Assembly (NCBI GenBank): GCA_001897855.1
Contig: MKUO01000007.1
Span: 124,001-188,000 of the forward strand
Reading direction: 5' to 3'
From: Bacteroidetes bacterium 43-93
GTDB taxonomy: Bacteria; Bacteroidota; Bacteroidia; Chitinophagales; Chitinophagaceae
DNA: 64,000 nt
Both the position numbers and the translations under genes were made by a program. Shown in pieces: positions 54,549 through 63,145 of this stretch; position 1 is the stretch's first letter, and every line of letters begins with the position of its first letter. Under the pieces are notes generated by a model, which worked only from the letters and a program-made list of their open reading frames with translations, was not told the origin of the DNA and searched no databases.

Positions 54549-56309
54549 TTATTGAAGAACTACTTGTTTGATGTAGTTGCCATCTTCTGTTTGCAGCTTT
54601 AACTGATAAACGCCTTTTGGCAAGCCTGCCAGGTCGATGCTGGTATTTAAGTTGCCGTTTGGTGCATTAGCAACAAGGGATTTAACCAATGAGCCTACCA
54701 TATTATAGCAACTGATAGTTACATTTTCTTTTGACAAACGTGTAGCGTTGATATTAAATATACCTGTTGACGGATTTGGATATACGGCGATAGAAGCATC
54801 GGAATAAACAGAGCCGATACCTGTAGGTGCGAAATATTGCACTGTTGAGAAGGTGCTGCAACCGGCTTTATAGCCTATTACCGTGTATATCGCACTATCT
54901 TCCAGCCCTGTCAGCGTATCTGTAACAGCGCCAGGTATTACCACACCGTTTTTCTGCCAAACATACACATCACATTTAGTACCGTTAGCTACAAAAATTG
55001 TATCGTACTGGCGGATATTGATCCTGATAGTACTTAAGGAGTATACATCTTTGCAATAAGTTTGCGGGCCACAAGCTTTTGCCTGATCTACATACAACGT
55101 AGTAGTGAATAAGCCGCCGGAATTAAAAGAAGCTGAATAGCCGGAATTGTTATTGTCTACGGAAGAATTAACCGGGATAGAATAGACATTGCTGAGCACG
55201 CCCAAAGTAGAATCTACACAGGTAGCCATGATGCATAATTTCTTATCGAACCAGAACGGTGTAACAAAGGCAACCGAATCGTATAAGAAGCTACCAAGGC
55301 TATTGTAAGTAGGACTGCCTGAAGGATCCAGGCCACCAAAATCTACCTGAGAAACATCACCCTTGCCGGTTGTAACAAGCGTATAAAACTGATCGCAATC
55401 CCTTACCATAGTAACACTGCGAACATTGCGCAGGCCGTTTATGTTGGTTTGGCCGAGATTGCTTGCATTTGAAGGACTGTTATTAGCGAGGTTAGTACCT
55501 AATTCAAATCGTGAAAGCGTGCTTCTATTGCTGGCACTAGGCCCGAAACCATTCCAGCGATTTGCAACGATCATTGTCCATGCGCCGAGGTCGTTTTTAA
55601 AGAGAGAAAACGAAGCAGGAGCATTAAGGCCGCCCTGGGACTGGTTAAAACTACCAAAATAGGCGGTAGTTGGAGTAGAAGTAATAGTTGCAAAGTCGAA
55701 ACGCGTTATAAAACCAGCCTGATTTGCAGTAAAGCCTCTCCAAATGCCATTATCATTTACCATGGTTAATTGCTGGGCATTACTTATTAAGAAGCTCTTG
55801 TTAAGAGCAACATAGGCACTGGGGTTGTTGGTTATAGCATTGCCAAATTCAACGCGGATAAGGCTTTTGCCGCTGATGATGAAACCATACCAATTTCCGC
55901 CGTCCTTAACTATATCTATACCTGTAGTGCTATCGCCAAGCCGGCCTCCGAGATTGCCGTAATTAACAATTGCAGAACTTGACGGCGGTGTTGTAGGATC
56001 TGAGCCGAAAGGTATTTTAAGCAAGCCACCTTTATAAAGAGTAACGAATGCATAATAATCGCCATTTACATCCTGTTGCATATTAATGCCCATAGGCTTA
56101 CCAAATGCGCGAAGATCGAGGCCGGGAATTCCGGTCATAGAAGTAGGCGATATATCTACATTGCCGGGAGCCCAGGCATAGGTATTGCCCGAGGCCGTCG
56201 TTGAATAATTGACAGTTGAGCCTATACAAGCCGTATCGGGAGCGGTTATCTGGGCTTGGGCAAATGAAACAAATAACCCCAAAATAAGAGTTAAGTAAAA
56301 TTTATGCAT
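54549..56309 (-). CDS. T9SS cargo protein with type A C-terminal sorting domain
   Basis: The 586-residue secreted protein has a signal peptide (cleavage near AQA), an Ig-like or PKD-like region at about 20-55 (ITAPDTACIGSTVNYSTT...), a repetitive beta-rich middle (about 60-400) that may be a propeller, and a second adhesive Ig-like stretch near 430-490. The C-terminal ~80 residues hold the sorting domain: VYPNPSTGIFNIN, LVKSLVA and GVYQLKLQTEDG. Such proteins are exported by the type IX system and anchored on the cell surface or released. The function of the middle part is not known. Confidence 0.88.
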   Translation of the reverse strand: MHKFYLTLILGLFVSFAQAQITAPDTACIGSTVNYSTTASGNTYAWAPGNVDISPTSMTGIPGLDLRAFGKPMGINMQQDVNGDYYAFVTLYKGGLLKIPFGSDPTTPPSSSAIVNYGNLGGRLGDSTTGIDIVKDGGNWYGFIISGKSLIRVEFGNAITNNPSAYVALNKSFLISNAQQLTMVNDNGIWRGFTANQAGFITRFDFATITSTPTTAYFGSFNQSQGGLNAPASFSLFKNDLGAWTMIVANRWNGFGPSASNRSTLSRFELGTNLANNSPSNASNLGQTNINGLRNVRSVTMVRDCDQFYTLVTTGKGDVSQVDFGGLDPSGSPTYNSLGSFLYDSVAFVTPFWFDKKLCIMATCVDSTLGVLSNVYSIPVNSSVDNNNSGYSASFNSGGLFTTTLYVDQAKACGPQTYCKDVYSLSTIRINIRQYDTIFVANGTKCDVYVWQKNGVVIPGAVTDTLTGLEDSAIYTVIGYKAGCSTFSTVQYFAPTGIGSVYSDASIAVYPNPSTGIFNINATRLSKENVTISCYNMVGSLVKSLVANAPNGNLNTSIDLAGLPKGVYQLKLQTEDGNYIKQVVLQ

Positions 56310-56363
56310 ATCACAATATTTTCCGGATTTGAAAATAAATTTTAATCCGTATATAAAAAAGCA

Positions 56364-56400
56364 TTTTGCCCGTTATTTCTTGATAACGGGCAAAAAAAAA
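56364..56400 (-). terminator. Intrinsic terminator of the pepA-pdxA-M16-NMO operon
   Basis: GCCCGTTAT-TTCTTG-ATAACGGGC (56368-56391) is a perfect 9-bp stem. On the minus strand the T tract lies at 56364-56367, and an A tract lies at 56392-56400. It lies 15 bases after the stop of the last gene. Confidence 0.85.
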
Positions 56401-56414
56401 TTCAATTACAAATA

Positions 56415-57395
56415 TTAATATCGAAACGGTGATTCTGCAGTTACTATAAACTCATCCCAAAGCTCTTTAACTACGTCACTTGCTGGTAATATGCTATTGA
56501 TAAGGCTGCTGACCTGCCCAATCTCGAGCTCACCCTCTTCTAAATCCCCCTCAAACATCCCTTTTTTGGCGCGTCCGCGGCCAAGCAGTTGTTCCAGTTC
56601 TTCTTTAGAAGCACATGCATCTTCTGCCTGCTGTACTTTTTTATAGAATTCGTTTTTGATAAGCCTTACCGGCGTCAACTCTTTAAGAGTAAGCACTGTA
56701 TCGCCTTCGTTGGCCGCTAAAATGGTATTTTTAAATTCTTCGTGACTCGATGCTTCCGGAGTGCAAACAAAACGGCTGCCTACCTGTACACCCTCTGCCC
56801 CCAGTGCCATCATACTATACATAGCCCTGCCGGTAGCAATGCCACCTGCGGCAATAAGAGGAATGGAAATAGCTTTTCTAACCGAAGGGATCAGGCAAAG
56901 TGTAGTAGTTTCTTCGCGGCCATTGTGTCCGCCGGCTTCAAAGCCCTCGGCAACTACTGCATCTACACCAGCCTCCTCGCATTTGCGGGCAAACTTGCTG
57001 CTGGAAACCACATGCACCACTTTTATGCCATGCTCTTTAAGAGTGGGAGTCCAGGTTTTGGGATTACCTGCTGATGTAAAAACAATACGAACCTTCTCCT
57101 CTATTATAATAGCAATATGCTTATCAATATCGGGATACAGCAGTGGCAGGTTTACTCCGAAAGGCTCGTGCGTAGCGGCTTTGCATTTGCGGATATGCTC
57201 GCGTAATGTTTCAGGGTACATGCTTCCCGCACCAATAAGACCCAGCCCGCCGGCATTACTGACAGCCGAGGCCAGCCGCCATCCCGAAGCCCAGATCATA
57301 CCGGCTTGTATGATGGGGTATTGAATGCCAAAAAGCTGCGTTATCCTGTTATCAAAAGCGTCTTTACCTTCGGTAAACTTTCCCTGGAAGAGCAT
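56415..57395 (-). CDS. Nitronate monooxygenase / FabK-like FMN enzyme
   Basis: The 326-residue TIM-barrel flavoprotein has PIIQAGMIWASG at about 30-41, NAGGLGLIG near 49-57, FGVNLPLL, EAGGHNG near 147-153 and AAGGIATGRAMYSMMALGAEGVQVGSRF near 182-209. These match the nitronate monooxygenase/FabK (enoyl-ACP reductase II) superfamily; the two cannot be separated by eye. As FabI is present, a detoxifying monooxygenase role is somewhat more likely. It overlaps the M16 peptidase by 1 base and is the last gene of its operon. Confidence 0.82.
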   Translation of the reverse strand: MLFQGKFTEGKDAFDNRITQLFGIQYPIIQAGMIWASGWRLASAVSNAGGLGLIGAGSMYPETLREHIRKCKAATHEPFGVNLPLLYPDIDKHIAIIIEEKVRIVFTSAGNPKTWTPTLKEHGIKVVHVVSSSKFARKCEEAGVDAVVAEGFEAGGHNGREETTTLCLIPSVRKAISIPLIAAGGIATGRAMYSMMALGAEGVQVGSRFVCTPEASSHEEFKNTILAANEGDTVLTLKELTPVRLIKNEFYKKVQQAEDACASKEELEQLLGRGRAKKGMFEGDLEEGELEIGQVSSLINSILPASDVVKELWDEFIVTAESPFRY

Positions 57396-58642
57396 TATCC
57401 GTTCTTTGATTTCTTTTTGTAAAATAAAGTGTTGCTGTTTTCGGCCCTGAATATATCGCGGGCAACCTGCAGCAAAGATTCTTTGGTAACGGCGTTATAC
57501 TTATCCCATTCCCGGTTTATGAGACTAGCATCGCCGAGTAGCTCATAAAAAGCAAGGTTATTGGCACGGGATAAAAGGCTCATATCTTCGAAGGTGATCA
57601 TCGATTCGATCTTATTCTTGGCCTTTTGTAATTCCTCATCCGTAACGCCCTCCGTCATTAACAGATTGAGCTCGGCTTCTACGGCTGCATTGGCTTCTTC
57701 CAATGTTTTTCCTTCTACCAATTTTCCTTCAACTACCACTAACCCCGGATCGGTACTGCCTGTATGGTAGCAATTGATGCTGCTGAAGAATTGCCTGTCT
57801 TTTACCAGGCGCTGATATAACCTGGAAGCGAAGCCACTGCCCATTATCTCTGTAATAAGATCTGTAGCGTAGTAAGAAGGCGATAAACGGCCTTCCATAT
57901 GCCATGCTTTGTACAGGGCGTCCAACGGCACCTCGCTTTCTACTAATTCAAAGCGCGCTTCAGTTTGCCGGGGTTCTGCAGGCAGATGCCGCTGATATCT
58001 TTCACCCGCAGGTATACTGCCGAACCATTTATCTGCAAGTGCCCTTACCTGCTCTGTCTGCACATTACCTGCCACACATAACACAGCATTAACCGGCCTG
58101 TAATGTTTATAGAAGAAGGCTTTCACATCATCCAACTGCGCATCTTCGATATGTTTCAGTTCTTTACCAATGGTCATCCACTGATAGGGGTGTTTTTTAT
58201 ATGCGAGCTGCCTCAGGTGCTTCCAGGTATCGCCGTAGGGCTTGTTGATATAATGTTCTTTGAATTCTTCGCTTACTACTTTCCTTTGCACGTCCAGGCT
58301 TTTGGGGCTGAATGCCAGCGCATTCATGCGGTCGCTTTCCAGCCAGAATGCCGTTTCCATATTCTGCAAAGGCAACTGAATGTAATAGTTGGTAATATCG
58401 TTGGTAGTATAGGCATTGTTTTCGCCGCCTGCCATTTGCAGCGGTTCGTCGTATTCAGGAATGTTTTCTGAGCCGCCAAACATCAGGTGCTCAAACAAAT
58501 GCGCGAAGCCTGTACGTTCGGGGTCTTCATCGCGGGCGCCTACATCATATAGAACATTTACTGCCACCATTGGGGTGGTAGTGTCTTTGTGTACGAGCAC
58601 CCGAAGGCCATTATCTAAAGTGAATTTTTCAAATTGTAGCAT
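57395..58642 (-). CDS. M16 family zinc metallopeptidase (pitrilysin/processing peptidase type)
   Basis: The 415-residue protein carries the inverted zinc motif HxxEH at residues 48-52 (HLFEH) and a distal Glu near 126 (VVSEEF). The two halves are an active M16 domain and a C-terminal M16_C domain. There is no clear signal peptide, so it may act in the cytoplasm or be exported by another route. Such enzymes in Bacteroidota cleave peptides and unfolded proteins. It lies between pdxA and NMO, in a four-gene operon with a second peptidase, pepA. Confidence 0.9.
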   Translation of the reverse strand: MLQFEKFTLDNGLRVLVHKDTTTPMVAVNVLYDVGARDEDPERTGFAHLFEHLMFGGSENIPEYDEPLQMAGGENNAYTTNDITNYYIQLPLQNMETAFWLESDRMNALAFSPKSLDVQRKVVSEEFKEHYINKPYGDTWKHLRQLAYKKHPYQWMTIGKELKHIEDAQLDDVKAFFYKHYRPVNAVLCVAGNVQTEQVRALADKWFGSIPAGERYQRHLPAEPRQTEARFELVESEVPLDALYKAWHMEGRLSPSYYATDLITEIMGSGFASRLYQRLVKDRQFFSSINCYHTGSTDPGLVVVEGKLVEGKTLEEANAAVEAELNLLMTEGVTDEELQKAKNKIESMITFEDMSLLSRANNLAFYELLGDASLINREWDKYNAVTKESLLQVARDIFRAENSNTLFYKKKSKNG

Positions 58643-58666
58643 AACATGTTTTTTGTGAGCACACCG

Positions 58667-59755
58667 TTACTCCATCTTTTCTGATGTGCTGTTCTCTTTT
58701 TCTTTTTCAATACGTCCGCGCCTCATAGGATTTGCGGTATTCGCAGCATATTCGGCACGTTGCCTCACCAGGTCTATAGCCTGGAACACTGCTTCTCGGA
58801 ATGAGGAAGGATCTGCCAGGTCTTTGCCGGCGATATCGAAAGCGGTACCATGATCGGGAGACGTGCGGACTACCGGAAGGCCGGCTGTGTAATTTACCCC
58901 TTCGCCATGCGCTAAGGTTTTAAAAGGTATCAGGCCCTGATCGTGATACATAGCAAGTACGGCATCGAAAGCGGTATAGCTTGCACGTGCAAAGAAGGCA
59001 TCTGCACTGTAGGGGCCATATACTAATTGTCCCTGTTGCTGTAAAGCTTCTATTGTGGGCTTAATAATATTCTGATCTTCGTTGCCTATCTGGCCACCAT
59101 CTCCGGCATGAGGGTTAAGGCCCAGTACGGCAATCTTTGGTTTATCAATACCAAAGTCCTTTACCAGGCTATCTTTCAGGATAGCCAGTTTAGATGTTAT
59201 AAGCTCTTTGGTGATGGCCTGAGCCACCTGGGCTACTGGTATATGCTCGGTAACCAGCGCTACTTTCAATGCATTGTTATACAGTAACATTACCACATCT
59301 TTTGCACCGAACTTTTCCTTTAGAAAAGGAGTATGGCCCGTGTATGGGAAGTCTGCCGATTGAGTATTTGCTTTATGAATTGGCGCAGTAACGATCGCAT
59401 CCAGTTGTCCATCTTTTAGGCATTGTGTTGCTACCATCAGTGAACGAACAGCGTATTTACCTCCATGCTCTGTAAGGTTGCCCGGCTGTATGGGTACTTC
59501 CTCGTCCCAGCAGGTAAAAACATTCACCTGTTTTGGATGCAGGTTAGACAGGTCTTTTGTACTGCTGAAATTGAACGGTGCGTCTGCTACCAGCTTCCTG
59601 TAAAAGTTGAGTACCTTATTAGAAGCAAAGATCACCGGGATACAGAGGTCCATGATCCTGTTGTCGGAAAACGTTTTGATAATAAGCTCAGGCCCGATGC
59701 CGTTGAGATCGCCCGTAGTAATACCAATAACCGGTTTGTCTTTATGTATATACAT
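58667..59755 (-). CDS. pdxA: 4-hydroxythreonine-4-phosphate dehydrogenase
   Basis: The 362-residue enzyme oxidises 4-phosphohydroxy-L-threonine in DXP-dependent pyridoxal phosphate synthesis. It begins VIGITTGDLNGIGPELIIKTF (residues 9-29), with a TAPIHKANT segment near 120, GHTPFLKEKF near 137, LGLNPHAGDGGQIG near 209, and AMYHDQGLIPFK near 268. The metal ligands His (GHT and NPHAG, YHDQG) are intact. The length exceeds PdxA (~330) by a charged C-terminal tail (KEKENSTSEKME). It is preceded by pepA and followed by the M16 gene. Confidence 0.95.
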   Translation of the reverse strand: MYIHKDKPVIGITTGDLNGIGPELIIKTFSDNRIMDLCIPVIFASNKVLNFYRKLVADAPFNFSSTKDLSNLHPKQVNVFTCWDEEVPIQPGNLTEHGGKYAVRSLMVATQCLKDGQLDAIVTAPIHKANTQSADFPYTGHTPFLKEKFGAKDVVMLLYNNALKVALVTEHIPVAQVAQAITKELITSKLAILKDSLVKDFGIDKPKIAVLGLNPHAGDGGQIGNEDQNIIKPTIEALQQQGQLVYGPYSADAFFARASYTAFDAVLAMYHDQGLIPFKTLAHGEGVNYTAGLPVVRTSPDHGTAFDIAGKDLADPSSFREAVFQAIDLVRQRAEYAANTANPMRRGRIEKEKENSTSEKME

Positions 59756-59772
59756 TGTAAAGTTCTTTAAGA

Positions 59773-61209
59773 TTAAGCTTTGCCGTAATGAGCCAGGAAA
59801 TCGAGCAGCATACGCAGCCCGTAACCGGTGCCGCCAACTGTGTTATAACCACGTTTAGCAGTGGCAAAAGATACACCTGCAATATCAAAGTGCATCCACG
59901 GATAATCTGTGAAATGCTCGAGGAATTTGCCTGCAGTGATAGCCCCGCCGATAGGGCCGCCGATGTTTTTAAGATCAGCTATATCTGTTTTCAGAAGGTC
60001 GCCATACTCATCCCACAAAGGAAACTCTGCCAGGCGCTCGTATTGCCTGTTGCCACTATCGCGGAACTGCTGCTTAGCAGCATCCTCGGCAGTACCCATG
60101 CACACAATGCCGTATTCGCCAATGGCGGCTGCGGCAGCCCCTGTAAGGGTAGCAAAGTCTACCACCAGTTCCGGCTTGTACCGTTTTGCCCAATGGAGTG
60201 CATCGGCTAATACCAGCCTGCCTTCCGCGTCGGTATTCAATACCTCTACCGTAGTGCCGCTGTACATAGTAATTACATCGCCCGGTGTGTATGCATTTTC
60301 GCCGGGGCGGTTTTCTGTAGCAGGCACCAGGGCTATTACATGCAAAGGCAACTGCATTTTAGCGATAGCATACATAGCGCTGCTTACCAAGGCAGCACCG
60401 CTCATATCGCTTTTCATGCGGTCCATAGATGCAGGTGTTGGTTTCAGGCTAAGGCCACCCGTATCGTACACGATACCCTTGCCCACCAGCACTATGGGTT
60501 TCTTATTAATTATTTTTTTGGGCTTGTATTCCATCACGGTAAACGTTGGAGGTAAAATACTACCCCTGTTTACGGCGAGGATGCCGCCCATTTTCTCTTT
60601 TTCTATCTGCGCTTTGTTCAGCACGGTTACTTTGAAGCCGGCTGCCTTACCCAGGTTAGTGATCTCTTTAGCTAACTGCGTGGCAGTAAGATAATTCAAC
60701 GGTTCATTTACCAGTGTACGAGCGTGGTAGATAGCTTCGGCAGTTATAGAAAGCTGGTTGAGTTCTTTAAGCGTGATAGCTTGTTTTTCGAAAGCGATGC
60801 TTTTGAGGCTATTAGTGATCTTGCGGGCATCACTTCTATATTTCAGGAACTGGTAATTTGCCAGCGCCATCCCTTCTGCAATGGTGTAGGCAGCAGCGTG
60901 CAGCGCTGAAAGATTGTGGATTACGATGTCCTGTAATTTTTGCTTATTGCATACAGCAGCCCAGTCTGCGCCTGCTTTGCGGCAAGTTTCTAAAGTCTGG
61001 TATTCTGTTTTTTTATTTTTTACAAGCTGCAGGAAAATAAGTTTTCCATACTGGTTGATGGTGATCTGTGTTTGCTCTGCCGCAATGGCTGTTGCAGCGT
61101 ATTTTTTTTCTTCAGCACTCAGGGCCGGTATCTGGGTCAATGCCTTTTCATTGTCAATAATATACAAGTGGTTGTTGCCGGCCGGTTTCTGAAGTATTTT
61201 AAATTCCAT
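59773..61209 (-). CDS. pepA: Leucyl aminopeptidase (M17)
   Basis: The 478-residue dizinc aminopeptidase has an N-terminal macrodomain-like region (about 1-165) and a catalytic domain with VGKGIVYDTGGLSLKP near 250, MKSDMSGAA near 273, and the family signature NTDAEGRL near 333-340. Lys252 (VGKG), Asp257 (YDTGG), Lys273 (MKSDM) and Glu of NTDAEG are intact by eye. It removes N-terminal residues from peptides in the cytoplasm. It heads the minus-strand operon with pdxA; a TAACTTTG box lies upstream on the minus strand at 61236-61243. Confidence 0.95.
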   Translation of the reverse strand: MEFKILQKPAGNNHLYIIDNEKALTQIPALSAEEKKYAATAIAAEQTQITINQYGKLIFLQLVKNKKTEYQTLETCRKAGADWAAVCNKQKLQDIVIHNLSALHAAAYTIAEGMALANYQFLKYRSDARKITNSLKSIAFEKQAITLKELNQLSITAEAIYHARTLVNEPLNYLTATQLAKEITNLGKAAGFKVTVLNKAQIEKEKMGGILAVNRGSILPPTFTVMEYKPKKIINKKPIVLVGKGIVYDTGGLSLKPTPASMDRMKSDMSGAALVSSAMYAIAKMQLPLHVIALVPATENRPGENAYTPGDVITMYSGTTVEVLNTDAEGRLVLADALHWAKRYKPELVVDFATLTGAAAAAIGEYGIVCMGTAEDAAKQQFRDSGNRQYERLAEFPLWDEYGDLLKTDIADLKNIGGPIGGAITAGKFLEHFTDYPWMHFDIAGVSFATAKRGYNTVGGTGYGLRMLLDFLAHYGKA

Positions 61210-61235
61210 GTAGTACTATTAAAGATTTTAAAACG

Positions 61236-61243
61236 CAAAGTTA
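61236..61243 (-). promoter_or_regulatory. -7 box for the pepA operon
   Basis: The minus strand reads TAACTTTG, an exact TAnnTTTG match, 26 bases upstream of the pepA ATG. No clear TTG element is found at the -33 distance. Confidence 0.5.
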
Positions 61244-61276
61244 TACTTATGCATGATAGTTTGGGTAGATTGCTGC

Positions 61277-61284
61277 TAACTTTG
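61277..61284 (+). promoter_or_regulatory. -7 box for rsmA
   Basis: TAACTTTG on the plus strand is identical to the minus-strand pepA box and lies 23 bases upstream of the rsmA TTG start. No clear TTG element is found at the -33 distance; a TTTG at 61260-61263 is too close. Confidence 0.45.
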
Positions 61285-61307
61285 GGGCCGAAATAACAGT
61301 ATAGAGA

Positions 61308-62072
61308 TTGTCGCAGCCATACACACTTAAGAAAAGCCTCGGGCAACATTTTCTGCATGACGAGAATATGTGCCGTAAGATCGTAGCAAGCCTTACCATA
61401 CACAAGGATATGCAACTGGTGGAAATAGGCCCCGGTGGCGGTGCCATCACCAAATACCTGCTGGAGCTTGAAGACGTTCAATACAAAGCCATTGAGATAG
61501 ATGATGAAAAAGTGGTGTATTTAAAAAATACCTATCCCGTATTAATAAATAAGATCATACATAAAGATATATTGCAGGCAGATGTACCTTTTGAAGGGCA
61601 TTTTTCGGTAATAGGTAACTTTCCCTACAATATATCATCCCCTATTTTATTTAAAGTACTGGACTGGGAGCCGCAGGTAGATGAAGTGATAGGTATGTTT
61701 CAGAAAGAGGTAGCACAGCGCGTGGCCTGTAAGGAAGGATCCAAGACCTATGGTATATTGAGTGTACTGATGCAGGCGTTTTTTGACGTAAGCTACCTGT
61801 TTGATGTACATGAGAACTGCTTTACCCCACCACCTAAGGTAAAAAGCGGCGTTCTAAGATTGACCAATACCCATAATAAATGGGAGATAACAGATAAAAA
61901 GAGCTTTATTCGGCTCGTAAAAGCGGCCTTCAACCAGCGCAGGAAAACATTAAGAAATGCGCTAAAAGGTACACTAAGTCCCGAGGCGCTTACTGCGGCA
62001 ATATTTGAAAAGCGCGCTGAACAGTTATCTGTGGCTGATTTTGTAGCTATATATAAGCAATATATGCCATGA
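61308..62072 (+). CDS. rsmA: 16S rRNA (adenine(1518)-N6/adenine(1519)-N6)-dimethyltransferase
   Basis: The 254-residue KsgA family enzyme dimethylates two adenines near the 3' end of 16S rRNA in late 30S assembly. It has KKSLGQHFLHDE near residues 8-19, the SAM loop EIGPGGGAIT near 39-48, and the NFPYNISSP motif near 104-112. The start is a TTG (61308). The stop overlaps the following dehydrogenase gene (ATGA). Some Bacteroidota list it as ksgA. Length fits the family. Confidence 0.96.
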   Translation: MSQPYTLKKSLGQHFLHDENMCRKIVASLTIHKDMQLVEIGPGGGAITKYLLELEDVQYKAIEIDDEKVVYLKNTYPVLINKIIHKDILQADVPFEGHFSVIGNFPYNISSPILFKVLDWEPQVDEVIGMFQKEVAQRVACKEGSKTYGILSVLMQAFFDVSYLFDVHENCFTPPPKVKSGVLRLTNTHNKWEITDKKSFIRLVKAAFNQRRKTLRNALKGTLSPEALTAAIFEKRAEQLSVADFVAIYKQYMP

Positions 62073-63013
62073 ACGAGGTAAAAGAGAAAGTATTAATAGC
62101 GGCCCCGGTACATCGTATACTAACAGACTGGCTGGATGCAAACGGATTTGAATGCCTGGTGCGTGAGAAGATCACACAGGCCGAAGCCATGGTACTTGTG
62201 AAGGATTGCATCGGCATCGTTACCTCTACAAGGCTGCAGATAGACAAAAATTTGATAGACGCCACGCCAAAACTGCGGTGGGTAGGGCGCATGGGCTCTG
62301 GTATGGAGGTGATAGATGTACGCTATGCCGAAGCAAAGGGAATACAATGTTATAGCAGTCCGGAGGGCAATAGTAATGCCGTTGCAGAACACGCCCTGGG
62401 AATGCTGCTGGCACTGACCAAAAAGATCGTCATAAGCAATAACGAGGTAAAACAAGGATTGTGGATAAGGGATGCCAACAGAGGTATAGAACTGGAAGGC
62501 AAAACGATAGCCATAATAGGCTTTGGTAATACCGGTAGAGCTTTTGCAAGGAAATTATCGGTATTTGGCATGACCATACTTATATATGATAAATATAACT
62601 GTGAGCAGATACCGCCTTATGTAGAAAGTTGCAATGATTTTGAACGCATATATAAAGAAGCGGATATATTGAGCTTTCATGTACCCTTGCAGGAAGATAC
62701 CATTCATTATTATAATAATGTATTTGCAGGCAGGATGGAGAAGCCCTATATACTCATCAATACATCGCGCGGGGCGGTGGTAGATACGGACACACTGCTG
62801 AACGAATTAAGAAACGGCCGCATAAGTGGCGCCTGCCTTGATGTTTGGGAGCAGGAGCCTATAGAAAAGATGGATAATATTTTTAAAGAGAAGCTATTGG
62901 ATATAGCTCAGTTGCCGCAAGTTATCATCACACCCCACATTGCCGGATACAGCCATGAGGCTGTATATAAGATGAGCAAGGTGTTATTAGATAAAATTGT
63001 CATGAACAGGTAA
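62069..63013 (+). CDS. D-isomer-specific 2-hydroxyacid dehydrogenase (SerA-like)
   Basis: The 314-residue protein has an N-terminal catalytic part (about 1-100) and the NAD-binding domain with GFGNTGRAFARKL near 150, the EHALGML stretch near 109, NTSRGAVVDTD near 230-240 and TPHIAGYSHEA near 289-299 (active-site His). It is shorter than full SerA, with no ACT domain, so it may be a 3-phosphoglycerate dehydrogenase of the short type, or another D-2-hydroxyacid dehydrogenase. It overlaps rsmA by 4 bases and is probably co-transcribed. Confidence 0.88.
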   Translation: MNEVKEKVLIAAPVHRILTDWLDANGFECLVREKITQAEAMVLVKDCIGIVTSTRLQIDKNLIDATPKLRWVGRMGSGMEVIDVRYAEAKGIQCYSSPEGNSNAVAEHALGMLLALTKKIVISNNEVKQGLWIRDANRGIELEGKTIAIIGFGNTGRAFARKLSVFGMTILIYDKYNCEQIPPYVESCNDFERIYKEADILSFHVPLQEDTIHYYNNVFAGRMEKPYILINTSRGAVVDTDTLLNELRNGRISGACLDVWEQEPIEKMDNIFKEKLLDIAQLPQVIITPHIAGYSHEAVYKMSKVLLDKIVMNR

Positions 63014-63102
63014 GTTGTATATGGTTTAGCGATAATATACGAAAAACAAACAGTTACCTGACAAAAAATACCTTTTGCCGTTCTACTTTTAACAGAAGTT
63101 TT

Positions 63103-63110
63103 TATCTTTA
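63103..63110 (+). promoter_or_regulatory. Weak -7 box for the TonB-dependent receptor
   Basis: TATCTTTA (one mismatch to TAnnTTTG) lies 35 bases upstream of the ATG at 63146. The gap 63014-63145 shows no hairpin terminator after the dehydrogenase gene. Confidence 0.3.
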
Positions 63111-63145
63111 CCGTTCATTTGGTTAATAATTTATTAAAGCAGGAT

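Noticed and set aside
59909-60694. 261-codon plus-strand frame within pepA
   Set aside because: Antisense to the M17 peptidase, which has all its motifs; no independent start signal or domain.
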